64,000 bases of DNA from Bacillota bacterium. GTDB lineage: Bacteria > Bacillota > Bacilli > Paenibacillales > NBRC-103111. Below, piece by piece: positions 24,638 to 34,440 of this stretch (position 1 is the first letter of the stretch; the number at the start of each line of letters is the position of its first letter). The notes under the pieces are model-generated. The model saw nothing but the letters and a program-made list of their open reading frames with translations. It ran no database searches and had not been told where the DNA came from. The DNA lies in contig JAEWIS010000031.1 in assembly GCA_023386955.1 (NCBI GenBank), forward strand, positions 62,001-126,000. The letters run 5' to 3'. Both the position numbers and the translations under genes were made by a program.

Positions 24638-26830
24638 TCATGAAAGGGGATGGACGAGTACATCGCCGACACCGCGACGTCCTCCGTATTCGATCTCTCG
24701 TTCCTCCGGCTTCGGCAGCAGACCTTCCGTCACCGGATTGCCCGTATGGTCCAAGTAGCCGGCAACCTGCAGTCCGCGGTGATCCAGGCAAATCTCATCC
24801 GCCCAGCCGTCCCCCGAGATACGAAGGGCAGTGGCGTCCAGGCGGTCCAGCTCCACGCCTTCCGAGACGGCACCCATCCGCGCCAGCTCCAGCAACGGCG
24901 CTTTGGAGCCGTACGGCAGCACAACCGTTTCCATCACTGCTCTTCCTGTGGCCTTCAGCGTACGTTTGACCACCGGCTTGTGATGGTATTGCCCGTGGAG
25001 GAAATATAGACCGGACTCCAGCGAAAGCTGGGACGCGTCCAGCTCCGGGTAAGCCAGCAGCACGCTGCCGCCATCCTCCCGATCCGTCCGGACATGTCCG
25101 TGGCCGTAGTCGATGGTTGCCGTTCCCGGTGACAGATGGAAATATTGCTCATAGACATGCTGATCCTGCGCCTCGAGAAGATCCACGATCAGCCAATACC
25201 GGTTTTTGACGAACAGCACCTTGCGGGAATGGATCACCGGATCGTCATACCGCGTATAGCCGTAGTGGCTGGCAAACCAGTAATCGTAATGTTCGTTGCT
25301 CCGGAAATCCCAGATACGGCATGGCGCAGTCTGCGGCGTGTTCCAATGGGCGCTGCGGACATGCTGATCCCCGCCGTCGACAACCACCGTATTGTGGGCC
25401 CGAGTCGACAGGACGTATTTGCGCTCCTTGTTCCACTCGAACAAGCCGATGCCGGAGTCGACGAGCAGCTCCCGGCCGCCCGCTGACGCAATAACGCTCA
25501 GCGTGTCGGCATGTGCATGCCCCGCGACGCCGACTCCAGCCCGCGCCGCCATGTACAGCGCGTCGCTATTCCAATTCTGGCGGGATATGAGATAACCGCC
25601 GATGGGGAACCGCGCCGCCGTTGCTTGCGGTGCCCGGGCCTCCAGCTTCCCGTAGCTCTCGGGAGCATCGGGACCCACTCTCCACAGCAGCGAAAAAGGC
25701 AGCTCCTTGCAGCCCAGATACTTGAAATCCGGCCGGTTAAAAATATATGCGCCCAGACTCATAACTGCACGGAGATCCTGCGGCGACAGGACGTCCGTAT
25801 CGCCGAAGCGCGGGAGCTGCCCCTCCGGCGTCATCAGATGCATCAGCACCTCGAACATCTTCTCCAGGGTCCGGCTATATTCCACGGCCGGGATATCCAG
25901 CTTCTTCAGGAGCGCCACCAGCTCGTACAAGTCCCGCATGACGACTTGGTGGTAATTGGGGCTCGCTTCGAATTGCACACCGTCCTCATATACGTTCTGC
26001 CGGATATAACCGGGGAGCTCCTTCATGCCGTACGCCAGCCAATCCCGGGAAGCTTTCAATTCAGGCAGCAGAAGTGAGAGGGTAATTAAACCCCGAAGCT
26101 GCATACAAACGTGGTTTCCGTGGGTTGCGTGGTAATTGCGGGTATACACGCCATGTTGATGGAATGACTTGATCAGCATCATCTTGACCTCCGGCTCGAA
26201 GGCAGGCGAAGCGAACAGCGCCATAAACGGCTCGGGCAGGACAAAAAGCCGGACACCCACGGACAGCGGATCCCATGTGCAATGCTCAACACGGAAGGTG
26301 CCGTCCTTCGGCATGGGATTATCCAGTATGAAGTCCTTCATCATGTCATTGAAGCAGCGGGGATAGGCTTCGTTGCCGGTCAGCGCATATGCCCGGACCA
26401 GATGCTTCAAATAGCTGAAGCGGGTCAGATGCAGCTGGTATTGGGAGCTATCGAACAACCACCCGTTCCAGTCGTATGTCCCTTCCGGGAACGTGATCCG
26501 TCTCCCCTTGAAGAGGGGGAAGTCGCTTTTGGTCAGCAGCTCCGCCTCTTCGAGGGCAAGCACAGCCTCCGGGTCATCCATGAACCGCTTGCGGGAGTAG
26601 TCCGCCAATTGTGGCATATCGGATACCTCGAAATAATACCGTTTTGTCACTCCGGATGCGATCAGCGCCAGGTAGGCATCCCTGGCCCCGTTGACGTCGC
26701 CGGCTTCTAATCTCCCGCGGACGCCTTCCAAACCCGGACGGTCCAGATCCAGTTCATCCCGCAGGAATGCCTCATCTGAGGGAAGGGGCATCGTATACTG
26801 CGGATTATGCCGCAGTTCCTTGTATCCCAT
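24638..26830 (-). CDS. Heparinase II/III-family polysaccharide lyase
   Basis: This 730-residue protein has an N-terminal alpha-barrel-like region (about 30-380, including RNYHATHGNHVCMQ) and a C-terminal beta-sandwich that begins near GGYLISRQNWNSDALYMAARAG and holds the HAHADTLS motif of the heparinase II/III family. It has no signal peptide, so it probably splits imported uronate-containing oligosaccharides in the cytoplasm. It begins 18 bases after the permease and is the last gene of the import operon. GGGAGG is five bases before the ATG. Lyase families with this fold act on heparin, alginate and other uronans; the substrate is open. Confidence 0.88.
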   Translation of the reverse strand: MGYKELRHNPQYTMPLPSDEAFLRDELDLDRPGLEGVRGRLEAGDVNGARDAYLALIASGVTKRYYFEVSDMPQLADYSRKRFMDDPEAVLALEEAELLTKSDFPLFKGRRITFPEGTYDWNGWLFDSSQYQLHLTRFSYLKHLVRAYALTGNEAYPRCFNDMMKDFILDNPMPKDGTFRVEHCTWDPLSVGVRLFVLPEPFMALFASPAFEPEVKMMLIKSFHQHGVYTRNYHATHGNHVCMQLRGLITLSLLLPELKASRDWLAYGMKELPGYIRQNVYEDGVQFEASPNYHQVVMRDLYELVALLKKLDIPAVEYSRTLEKMFEVLMHLMTPEGQLPRFGDTDVLSPQDLRAVMSLGAYIFNRPDFKYLGCKELPFSLLWRVGPDAPESYGKLEARAPQATAARFPIGGYLISRQNWNSDALYMAARAGVGVAGHAHADTLSVIASAGGRELLVDSGIGLFEWNKERKYVLSTRAHNTVVVDGGDQHVRSAHWNTPQTAPCRIWDFRSNEHYDYWFASHYGYTRYDDPVIHSRKVLFVKNRYWLIVDLLEAQDQHVYEQYFHLSPGTATIDYGHGHVRTDREDGGSVLLAYPELDASQLSLESGLYFLHGQYHHKPVVKRTLKATGRAVMETVVLPYGSKAPLLELARMGAVSEGVELDRLDATALRISGDGWADEICLDHRGLQVAGYLDHTGNPVTEGLLPKPEEREIEYGGRRGVGDVLVHPLS

Positions 26831-26847
26831 GGTTACCTCCCGTATAT

Positions 26848-27717
26848 CTATTCTTTGATGGAGCCCAGCATCGCCCCGTGGGCAAAATGCTTTTGCAGGA
26901 ACGGATACATCACCACGATGGGCAGCATGGCCAGCAGAATCGCCGCGTTCTGCACGTTGGGACCCAAATTGGCCGCAACGGAGGCATCCAGTGCAGCGTC
27001 ACTGGAAATTTTCGAGGAGCCGATGGCCACCATTTGGCGCAGGAGGGGCTGGATGGGCCACCGGTTGGTATCGTTAATATAGATAACTGCTGAGAAAAAC
27101 TCATTCCAGTATTGCACCAGGAAAAACAGGGTGAAGGTGGCGATAATCGGCTTGGACAGCGGCAGGACAACGGAGAACAGAATCCGGAATTCCCCTGCCC
27201 CGTCAATCCGGGCCGCTTCATCCAGGCTCTCCGGCAGACTCTGGAAGAAGGAGCGGATGACCATAATATTGAAGGCGCTGGAAGCCGCCGGCAGTACAAT
27301 CGCCCAGTAGGTATTGATGAGGCCCAAATTTTTGACCACCAGATAGCTGGGGATCAGGCCCCCTTGGAAAATCATCGTGAAGAAAATGAACAGCAGAACC
27401 ACTCTGCGCCCGGGCATCCCTCTTTTGGACAGGGCGTACGCCAGCGACAGGGATACCACCAGATTCACGCAGGTACCCAAGGCCGTGATCAGCACCGAAT
27501 TTTTCAGGGAACCCAGGAATTCTCTTGCATTCAGCAGATAGGTGTAGGCTGCCAGCGTCCAATTTTTGGGCCAGATGAAGAAGTTTCCTGCCATGGAATC
27601 CGTCGGCAAGCTGAAGCTGACGGCGATAATATACAGAAACGGCAGGACGACAGTCAGGCAGATCAGCGTGATGATACATCCAATCATGAAGTCAAACCAG
27701 GTTACGCGTGCTTGCAT
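26848..27717 (-). CDS. Carbohydrate ABC importer permease (LplC type)
   Basis: This 289-residue protein has six membrane helices and the importer loop EAARIDGAGEFRILFSVVLPLSKPI, which contacts the ATPase. It pairs with the LplB-type permease just upstream (18-base gap). No ATP-binding subunit gene is present in the locus, so a shared MsmX-type ATPase encoded elsewhere is expected. GGGGGG lies eight or nine bases before the ATG. Confidence 0.93.
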   Translation of the reverse strand: MQARVTWFDFMIGCIITLICLTVVLPFLYIIAVSFSLPTDSMAGNFFIWPKNWTLAAYTYLLNAREFLGSLKNSVLITALGTCVNLVVSLSLAYALSKRGMPGRRVVLLFIFFTMIFQGGLIPSYLVVKNLGLINTYWAIVLPAASSAFNIMVIRSFFQSLPESLDEAARIDGAGEFRILFSVVLPLSKPIIATFTLFFLVQYWNEFFSAVIYINDTNRWPIQPLLRQMVAIGSSKISSDAALDASVAANLGPNVQNAAILLAMLPIVVMYPFLQKHFAHGAMLGSIKE

Positions 27718-27734
27718 CGTGTTTTCCCCCCGTT

Positions 27735-28667
27735 CTAGAAAATGCCGTCTTCGCCGAGAAGCCGGGCCGCATAGTTGGCGGACACCACCAGAATCAGGCT
27801 GACGATGGATTTGAACATACCCACAGTAACGGCAAAGCTGTAGTTAAACTGCTCCAGCCCTACATGATACACATACAGGTCAAAGACATTGGATACATCG
27901 ATATTCAGACTGTTGGTCATTAGGAATATCTGCATAAAGTTGGAGTCCAAGGAGGAGCCCAGACGGAGCAGCAGCAGAATGACGATGGTGCTTTTGATGC
28001 CGGGCAGCGTGATATGCCAGATGTTCTGGAACCGGTTGGCCCCATCCACCTTGGCTGCTTCATACAGCTCCGGGTTAATGCCGGCCAGGGCGGCCAGGAA
28101 GATAATCGTCCCCCAGCCCGCGTCCTTCCAGATGGCCTGGAAGATAATCAGCGGACGGAACCAGTCGTTGCCGGTCAGGAAGGCTGCGCTGCTGCCGAAC
28201 CATAGGTCCAGGTAGTGGTTAATCACGCCGGAGGGACCAAAGAAGGAGATGGTCATGCCGTATATAACAACCCACGACAGGAAGTGGGGCAAATAGACGA
28301 TGGTTTGGGAAATGCGCTTGAAGGCGGAAAACCGGATTTCATTGAGCATAATGGAGAGCAGGATGGTGAAAGGAAAATAGATGGTCAAGCTCAGTACGCT
28401 GATCAGCAAGGTATTCTTCAAGAGTAAAAAAAAGTCCGGTGTGCTGAAAAACTGGCGGAAATTCTCCAACCCGATCCACGGGCTTTGCCATAAACCCTGA
28501 AAGGGGCTGTATTCCTTAAAGGCCAGAATCAAACCCCACATGGGTGCGTAATGAAACACAATAAAATAAAGGATGCCCGGCAGCGCCAGCACATAGAATG
28601 GCCAATATTGCTTCAGCCATCGAAAGCGGATTGTTTTTTGTCTGTTTAGGATTAGTGCTCTCTCCAT
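27735..28667 (-). CDS. Carbohydrate ABC importer permease (LplB type)
   Basis: This 310-residue protein has six membrane helices. It has the typical FHYAPMWGLILAFKEYSPFQG segment after helix 1 and the EAAKVDGANRFQNIWHITLPGI loop. It forms the heterodimeric channel with the LplC-type protein. AGGAGG lies eight bases before the ATG. A strong stem-loop separates it from the binding-protein gene upstream. Confidence 0.93.
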   Translation of the reverse strand: MERALILNRQKTIRFRWLKQYWPFYVLALPGILYFIVFHYAPMWGLILAFKEYSPFQGLWQSPWIGLENFRQFFSTPDFFLLLKNTLLISVLSLTIYFPFTILLSIMLNEIRFSAFKRISQTIVYLPHFLSWVVIYGMTISFFGPSGVINHYLDLWFGSSAAFLTGNDWFRPLIIFQAIWKDAGWGTIIFLAALAGINPELYEAAKVDGANRFQNIWHITLPGIKSTIVILLLLRLGSSLDSNFMQIFLMTNSLNIDVSNVFDLYVYHVGLEQFNYSFAVTVGMFKSIVSLILVVSANYAARLLGEDGIF

Positions 28668-28692
28668 ATCCAGGGCCTCCTATCGGTCCCAG

Positions 28693-28721
28693 CGGCACAG
28701 GGCTTGGAGCTCCCTGTGCCG
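28693..28721 (-). promoter_or_regulatory. Intercistronic stem-loop between binding-protein and permease genes
   Basis: CGGCACAGGG and CCCTGTGCCG form a perfect 10-bp stem with no T-run. Such stems after a binding-protein gene usually protect the upstream message or partly stop transcription, giving more binding protein than permease. Confidence 0.6.
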
Positions 28722-28762
28722 GTTCCCGGTATGTTCTGTAAGAATATGTTTAGGGGGATACT

Positions 28763-30331
28763 TTACTTATGGTCCTCGTTGTATTGATCCAGCAGCTCCT
28801 TGGTAATCTGTACGCCCAGGCCGTTGGTCCAATCATCAATGGTCTTCTGGACCTCCGTCCATTGAGTTTCGCCAAGTACATATTTGGTCATGGCCGCACC
28901 CATTTTTTTGTAGCTGTCCGGATTTTTGGCCGCCGTCGGCGAGCTGTAGCTCAGGAACGGATTGACCACACCGGCCTTGCTGATCACATCAAGCGTCGCC
29001 TTTTGTTTTTTGAGAATATCCTCATTTTTGGAGGTGGCGTACACATACGGGTCTACCTTGTTTTGAAGCACAAAGGCACTGGGTTTATCCAAATCCGAAC
29101 GTTTCTTCTGCTCCTCGTTCATAACGGCGATGCCATTCTTGAATTCGCTGGAATGGACGCCGATGATGCCGGTTTTGGAGAACACATAGTTTTCCTCGGA
29201 GGCACTGAAGTTCAGGAAGTCCACAATCTTCTGCACCTTGTCCTTCGGAACGGAGCTGGGAATGGTCCAGAGGCCATAATAGCCGCTGATCACGGCTGCG
29301 CCGCTTTTTCCGGTAGGACCTGCAAGTAAATCCACCACAGCGATATCGGCATTGGGATCAGCCTGCCTCATCTTGGCCAGATTGTCCTCGGTGTAGTCGC
29401 TGACATTGCCTACGAAGGCGCCTGCCACACCGGCCTGGAACTTATTGCGCATTTGCGCCTGACCCTTGAGCACGGGAGCATCCTTATCGATTAGCCCCTT
29501 GCTCCAGGCGTCCTTCAGCCAATCCATGTAGTTCTTGTACTCCGGAGTCTGGAAGTCTCTAATGGCTTTGCCGTTTTCCAGCTTCCAGTTTTGCGGAACC
29601 TCGTAGGCAAAGGACATGGGCATGGTACCGCCGAAGGGGTTCGGGCCGCTGATCAAATCTGTTGCGTACAGGGTGAGCGGTACAGTTCTGCCTCCCCCTG
29701 CCGGATCATTCTTCTTGAACACCTCCAGCGCCTTGGTGAATTCCTCCATCGTCTTCGGCACGGCCAAGCCGTATTTATCCAGCCAGTCCTTGCGGATAAT
29801 AACATTGGCCTCGCCGCCGCCGTACAGTCCCCGCGGCCGCGGAATGCCGTAAATTTTGCCTTGAACCTTCACATTGCTCCATACATTCTCGTCCAGCTTG
29901 TTGATGTTGTCGGCATTCTTGAGATAGGGGGTCAGATCATGGAACGCCCCCATCTTCACCAGGCTGGTGAATTTATCGTCCTTGCCGCCGGCCATGAGCA
30001 TAAGATCATAGGAATCCCCCGAGGAGATGGCCACCGACAGCTTATCCATATAGGCTTCCGAAGGAACAAAGGTCATGTCCAGCTTGACATTGCCCCGTTT
30101 CTCCATATCCTCCTTGGCTTTGTTGTTGTCGGTTACAGGCGGATCGCCGAAAAGAATGGTCATGGCCTTGATGCTGGTGGGCGCTGCGTTGGCCGCAGGC
30201 GATTGTCCGGATGCTCCCGGCTGCTGCGTGGCGGCATTGTCCGCCGCATTGTCCTTGCCGCAGCCTGCCAGCACTGTGCCCATGGAAAGCGTCGCTGCCA
30301 GAACAGGCAGCCATATTTGCTTTGCTTTCAT
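28763..30331 (-). CDS. Extracellular solute-binding lipoprotein (LplA type)
   Basis: The protein is 522 residues from the ATG at 30331, chosen because GGGGG lies six bases upstream. The signal peptide ends in the lipobox VLAGC (Cys24). An Asn/Ala/Gln/Pro-rich linker follows, then a family 1 binding-protein fold (MTILFGDPPVTDNNKAKEDMEKRG). It captures oligosaccharide outside the membrane for the two permeases. It is the first gene of the minus-strand operon 30331 to 24638. Its promoter region contains a candidate cre site, and the YesM/YesN pair diverges from it. Confidence 0.92.
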   Translation of the reverse strand: MKAKQIWLPVLAATLSMGTVLAGCGKDNAADNAATQQPGASGQSPAANAAPTSIKAMTILFGDPPVTDNNKAKEDMEKRGNVKLDMTFVPSEAYMDKLSVAISSGDSYDLMLMAGGKDDKFTSLVKMGAFHDLTPYLKNADNINKLDENVWSNVKVQGKIYGIPRPRGLYGGGEANVIIRKDWLDKYGLAVPKTMEEFTKALEVFKKNDPAGGGRTVPLTLYATDLISGPNPFGGTMPMSFAYEVPQNWKLENGKAIRDFQTPEYKNYMDWLKDAWSKGLIDKDAPVLKGQAQMRNKFQAGVAGAFVGNVSDYTEDNLAKMRQADPNADIAVVDLLAGPTGKSGAAVISGYYGLWTIPSSVPKDKVQKIVDFLNFSASEENYVFSKTGIIGVHSSEFKNGIAVMNEEQKKRSDLDKPSAFVLQNKVDPYVYATSKNEDILKKQKATLDVISKAGVVNPFLSYSSPTAAKNPDSYKKMGAAMTKYVLGETQWTEVQKTIDDWTNGLGVQITKELLDQYNEDHK

Positions 30332-30388
30332 TTTCATCCCCCGTTTCGATGTAGTCACCTTTTGATGCGATTACGCCTTACACTTTGG

Positions 30389-30418
30389 ATTATAGAGGAT
30401 CAGTAGAAGCGTTTACAT
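30389..30418 (-). promoter_or_regulatory. Promoter with overlapping candidate cre site for the LplA-type operon
   Basis: On the minus strand the -10 box is TATAAT (30394-30389), with TGTAAA 17 bases upstream as a weak -35 box. ATGTAAACGCTTCTA (30418-30404) matches the cre pattern at all but one position and covers the -35 box. CcpA binding there would block the polymerase. Confidence 0.55.
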
Positions 30419-30471
30419 GTCTGGATCAAGGGAAAGTGTCACCTTTTTTCAGATTTTTCGAAAAACGGATG

Positions 30472-30498
30472 TTGTCCATGTAAGCGTTGTACTATAAT
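30472..30498 (+). promoter_or_regulatory. Candidate promoter of the YesM/YesN operon
   Basis: TATAAT at 30493-30498 is an exact -10 box. TTGTCC at 30472 is a possible -35 box, but at only 15 bases. ATGTAAGCGTT between them resembles half of a cre site. Confidence 0.4.
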
Positions 30499-30552
30499 AT
30501 AGCCATATCCCTCCGGAGGCAATGAAACGGCCGGAAGACAAGGAGACAGCAG

Positions 30553-32376
30553 GTGAAATCCAACTTTTTCAGCTTTCTCAAGAAAAGCTTCTATATACGC
30601 ATGATCCTGATTATGCTGGGTGTTTCGGTCATTCCGTTAGTCCTGCTGTCCTGGATTTCCATCCGCGTGTCCACCGGCACCGTAGAAAATCAGGTGAACC
30701 GCTTGAACGAGCAGCTGGTCAACCAGGTGGTGGACCGGGTGGAGCTGACCATGTCCCGTTTCCGGGAGCTCAGTGACCAATATTCCCGCATCGGCTCCAT
30801 TCAGACTGCGCTGGTGCCGCCGGAGGCTCTGTACTTCGAAGAGGTGACCCGCAAGAAGGAGCTGATTGCGCTCTTAAGCACGGCCTCGGCCGTAATCGGC
30901 AACGTGCAGGGGCTTCAGGTGTATTCCGCCGTTACAGGAGAAGTCCTGTCCTCCTATGAGGTGCCTGCCCGGCTGCAGGATTCCCCGTACCGCCCTCTGA
31001 TCCAGCGTTTTCTTGATGTGAAGGGGTCAAGCCTGTTTCTGGACAAGGAGGCATTGGCCCAGGAGGAATCCCTGACCCTGCTGCGGAACGCGGTTTATTA
31101 TATCAGCCGGATTCCCTCCGACCGTTTCGAGGAGATGACCGGCGCCCTCCTGATCTCCATGAACACCAACCAGTTCCAGCAGCAAATTGAGAATATCCAG
31201 TTGGGCGGCAAAGGCTCGGTTTCGCTGGTAACCCGGAATGGTCTCACCGTGGCTACCACCAGCCGGCTTCCCGCCGCGGAGGATCAGGAACGTCTGGCAC
31301 AGATTCTCGCCCATTGGCATGAGCAGAAGATGCCCAACCAGTTTCAGATGGATTCCTCCATTATCTCCGTGAAGCAGACCTCTACCTATGACGGCTGGAT
31401 CGTGATTTCGGAGATTCCGTCCCGGGAGCTGACCCAAAGCACGGACATTATCCGCAAAACCGTCGGTTATTTCCTGCTGTTCCTGATCGGCTTGGGTGTC
31501 ATCGCTATCATCGCCTTCGGCTATCAGCTGTACCGCCCTCTCCAGGCGGTGAAGAAGCAGGTGGACGCCATCAAAAAAGGCCGCTTCGACGCCCGGGTCA
31601 CCCATTTTGCCAACAACGAAATCGGCGAGCTGGGGCGGATGCTCAACTCCATGGCGGTGCGCATCGAGGACCTGCTGGGGGATCTGCAGGAGTCGGAGGA
31701 GCTGAAGCGCCGTTTGGAAATCCGGGCGTTGCAGTCCCAGATCAATCCCCACTTTATGTACAACACGCTGAATACCATCCGGATGTTCGCCATGCTGAAG
31801 GATTATGAGAAGATCAATACCCTGATGGGAAGGCTGGTTTCCCTTCTGCGGTATTCCATGGAAAACTATGAGCAAACCGTCCGGTTTAAGCAGGAGTTTG
31901 CCTATCTGGAGGATTATGCGGAGCTGCTGAATATGCGCTACAAATGCCGGATTGTCCTGCACGCGGAGGTGGAGGAGCCGCTTGAGGGACTTCTGATCCC
32001 CAAGCTCAGCCTGCAGCCGCTGATTGAAAATGCGGTGTTCCACGGCATTCTGCCGAAGAAGGTGGAGGACGGACATATCTGGGTGCGGCTGTATTCTCTT
32101 CCTGCCCCCGACCATCTGGTGGTGCTGGAGGTGCAGGACAACGGCGTGGGGCTGGAGGAGCGGGAGCTGGAGTTTCTGCGGATGCATCTGCTGCGGGAGG
32201 AGTCCAATGAGAATATCGGCCTGAAGAATGTATGGATGCGCCTGCGGCTCATGTTCGGCAAAACCGCTGAGGTCCAGTTGGACAGCCGCCCCGGCGAAGG
32301 CATGACCATCCGGTTTTTGTTCCCCGCCGATACGGTGCAGGTGAGAGAGGAGGAGGATTCCGGTGAGCAAATATAA
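30553..32376 (+). CDS. YesM-type sensor histidine kinase
   Basis: This 607-residue kinase starts at a GTG with AAGGAG eight bases upstream. Membrane helix 1 is at 15-37. An extracellular Cache-like sensor domain runs to about 300. Membrane helix 2 is followed by a HAMP segment (YRPLQAVKKQVDAIKKGRFD). The His_kinase domain has the phosphoacceptor in QINPHFMYNTLNTI, and the ATPase domain includes DNGVGL. Kinases of this class sense sugars outside the cell and signal to AraC-type regulators. It overlaps yesN by 14 bases and diverges from the importer operon, its likely target. Confidence 0.92.
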   Translation: MKSNFFSFLKKSFYIRMILIMLGVSVIPLVLLSWISIRVSTGTVENQVNRLNEQLVNQVVDRVELTMSRFRELSDQYSRIGSIQTALVPPEALYFEEVTRKKELIALLSTASAVIGNVQGLQVYSAVTGEVLSSYEVPARLQDSPYRPLIQRFLDVKGSSLFLDKEALAQEESLTLLRNAVYYISRIPSDRFEEMTGALLISMNTNQFQQQIENIQLGGKGSVSLVTRNGLTVATTSRLPAAEDQERLAQILAHWHEQKMPNQFQMDSSIISVKQTSTYDGWIVISEIPSRELTQSTDIIRKTVGYFLLFLIGLGVIAIIAFGYQLYRPLQAVKKQVDAIKKGRFDARVTHFANNEIGELGRMLNSMAVRIEDLLGDLQESEELKRRLEIRALQSQINPHFMYNTLNTIRMFAMLKDYEKINTLMGRLVSLLRYSMENYEQTVRFKQEFAYLEDYAELLNMRYKCRIVLHAEVEEPLEGLLIPKLSLQPLIENAVFHGILPKKVEDGHIWVRLYSLPAPDHLVVLEVQDNGVGLEERELEFLRMHLLREESNENIGLKNVWMRLRLMFGKTAEVQLDSRPGEGMTIRFLFPADTVQVREEEDSGEQI

Positions 32377-33964
32377 GGTACTTCTGGTGGAGGATGAGAT
32401 TCCCGCCCGAATGGTGTTCCGGCAGATGATTGAAGCCAAGAGCGAGCTGTTCGAGCTGGCCGGAGAGGCGGAGGATGGGCTGGATGGACTGGCACTGGCG
32501 GAGGCCCACCGTCCCCATCTCATCGTGACGGATATTACCATGCCGCGGATGACCGGCCTGGAGATGCTCCATGAGCTGGAGCGCAAGGGTATGGCTGTCC
32601 CCCAAACAGTGATTCTCACCTGCCACCAGGATTTTCACTATGCCCAGCAGGCGATTCAGCTGAAGGCGGCCTCTTATCTGATTAAGGACGATTGCCTCTC
32701 CGACCCGGAGCTCTTGGTCCGCACCCTGGAGGGGCTGGCCGAGAAGGTGGATCTGCATGACCAGAACCGGGAGAAGCAGCGGCAGCTGGAGCAGAAGGTC
32801 CGCTCCAACGAGGTAGAGATTGAGCAAAATTTGTTCCTGGACATGCTGCGCAATCCGGCTGCTGAGGGACGGTGGCTGGAGAGTCTTGAGGCGGCAGGCA
32901 TTCCGGCGGAAGGGGTGCCCTTCCGGTTTCTGCTGCTGGAGCTGGACCGCGGCTCCCTGCGATTCTCCATGGACCAGCTGGAGGAGCTGAAGCTGTGGCA
33001 GTTCGCCGGAGTCAATGTGCTGAAGGAGCTTTTGGAGGGGATGGGTCCGAACAAGGTGGTCGCGCTGGACAAGGGGCGGTTTATCGCTTTATATGTGTCC
33101 GAGCGGGACGGAGGGCTGATGCCGGAGAAGGTGGCGGACAGCTTCACTTCCTTTCTCAAAATGAACTGCATCGTACTCCAAGGCTTATTCGAGCCGGGTT
33201 TGGCCAAGCAGCTCCCGCTGGTGAAGAAGATGGCAGGTGCCTCTTATCCATTCTTCTACCGCAGCGGCGAAACGGTGAAGGCCCGGGAGTGGGAGGAGGC
33301 CAACCGCTTCGCTCCCGTGGATGAGCAGCACGGCCGCTTCTGGATGCGGGTGGTGCGCCAGGCGCTGCTGGAGCCCCACGCGGGGGAGGCCGCTCTCGAG
33401 GGTGAGCGGGACTCCTTCCTGCGGCAGGCGGCGGAGCACCGCTGGGACCCGGAGCAGATCAAGTCGTTGTATCTGCGGGCGTTCCTGGACATCAGCCACT
33501 TCAAGCCGGAGGCCGGTGCCGGGGTTGATCTGGGGGCGGAGCTGCGCAGCCGTCTGGCCCACTGCCAGACGTTCCTGGCGGTGCACAACGCCACGTTCCT
33601 GCAATTTCACAAGCTGCAGCAGCTGCACAGCGATACGAAGAAGATCGACGCCTCCATCGCCCGGATTGTGCAGCGGATGCATGAGGATGTGGGGTATCCC
33701 TTCCGCCAGGAGGAGCTGGCGGCGTCCATCAACTACAGCATCCCCTACTTCAGCAGCATGTTCAAAAAAACCACCGGCGAAAGCTTCATCCAATACCTGA
33801 CCCGCCTGCGCATCGAAAAGGCCAAGCTGCTGCTCCTGACCACGGACCAGAAAACCTTCGAAATCGCCGACGCGGTGGGCATGGAGAATTACCGCTCCTT
33901 CAACCGCTTGTTCAAGCGGGAGACGGGCATGACCCCGTCCGATTTCCGCAAGCGGATGGAGTAA
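32363..33964 (+). CDS. YesN-type response regulator with AraC output domain
   Basis: This 533-residue protein has a receiver domain (1-125) with acidic residues in LLVEDE, the phosphoacceptor Asp in TDITMPRM and the Lys in SYLIKDD. A long central linker of about 290 residues follows. The AraC DNA-binding domain is at about 430-533 (INYSIPYFSSMFKKTTGESF ... MENYRSFNRLFKRETGMTPSDF). The start is GTG after GGAGGAGG, overlapping the kinase gene. With the YesM-type kinase it probably activates the adjacent uptake and lyase operon. Confidence 0.93.
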   Translation: MSKYKVLLVEDEIPARMVFRQMIEAKSELFELAGEAEDGLDGLALAEAHRPHLIVTDITMPRMTGLEMLHELERKGMAVPQTVILTCHQDFHYAQQAIQLKAASYLIKDDCLSDPELLVRTLEGLAEKVDLHDQNREKQRQLEQKVRSNEVEIEQNLFLDMLRNPAAEGRWLESLEAAGIPAEGVPFRFLLLELDRGSLRFSMDQLEELKLWQFAGVNVLKELLEGMGPNKVVALDKGRFIALYVSERDGGLMPEKVADSFTSFLKMNCIVLQGLFEPGLAKQLPLVKKMAGASYPFFYRSGETVKAREWEEANRFAPVDEQHGRFWMRVVRQALLEPHAGEAALEGERDSFLRQAAEHRWDPEQIKSLYLRAFLDISHFKPEAGAGVDLGAELRSRLAHCQTFLAVHNATFLQFHKLQQLHSDTKKIDASIARIVQRMHEDVGYPFRQEELAASINYSIPYFSSMFKKTTGESFIQYLTRLRIEKAKLLLLTTDQKTFEIADAVGMENYRSFNRLFKRETGMTPSDFRKRME

Positions 33965-33975
33965 AGAGCGCGCTC

Positions 33976-34097
33976 TAACGGAACTCTGTGATACCCGCTC
34001 GCCTCCGCCGCTGCTCTATCGGAACTCTGTGAGCCTATCATTGTTTCACCGCAACTATAACGGACATCCGCCAGGCTCTTGCACCTCCACCGCAACT
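33976..34097. repeat. 41-bp tandem repeat leading into a four-repeat element
   Basis: Units start at 33976, 34017 and 34058, exactly 41 bases apart, and the fourth step lands on the TAACGG at 34099. Each begins with a form of CTAACGGAACTCTGTGA, the third strongly diverged. It fills the first part of the 476-base gap after yesN, which otherwise contains only the next element and the leader of the gene at 34441. Confidence 0.75.
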
Positions 34098-34282
34098 CTA
34101 ACGGAACTCAGCGACCGTTAGCGCCCAATTTCGCCACGTTTGGATCTGTAACGGAACTCAGAAGCCCTTAGCTACTCAAAACCATGCCTCCTCTCCCACT
34201 TTCCCCTGCTAAGAGTCGCTGAGTTCCGTTAGCGCGGCAAACAAACCAATTTTGCCTTTTAAGCGTCGCTGAGTTCCATTAC
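34098..34282. repeat. 185-bp four-repeat palindromic element, family A (copy 2)
   Basis: The 24-base repeats start at 34098(+), 34148(+), 34209(-) and 34259(-), offsets 0, 50, 111 and 161. The first copy is near-perfect, with TAACGG and CCGTTA arms able to pair within the repeat. It lies 159 bases before the nuclease-like gene. Confidence 0.9.
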
Positions 34283-34440
34283 AGCTCTTGCCTATGACTC
34301 CCCTCAGATTCCCGTTGCCGCATTAGGCGCCGCGGGTTATAATGACGGTATAACTGGTTGTGAAGCACACACCGCTTGGGTCCCTGTTGGGATCTGGCGG
34401 TGTTTTTGCATTCACAGGCACTAATGGAGGTGTAGCAAAC

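Noticed and set aside
31027..32619. A 530-residue minus-strand reading frame opposite YesM and YesN
   Set aside because: It is a shadow frame spanning two well-supported genes, without domain features or a ribosome site.
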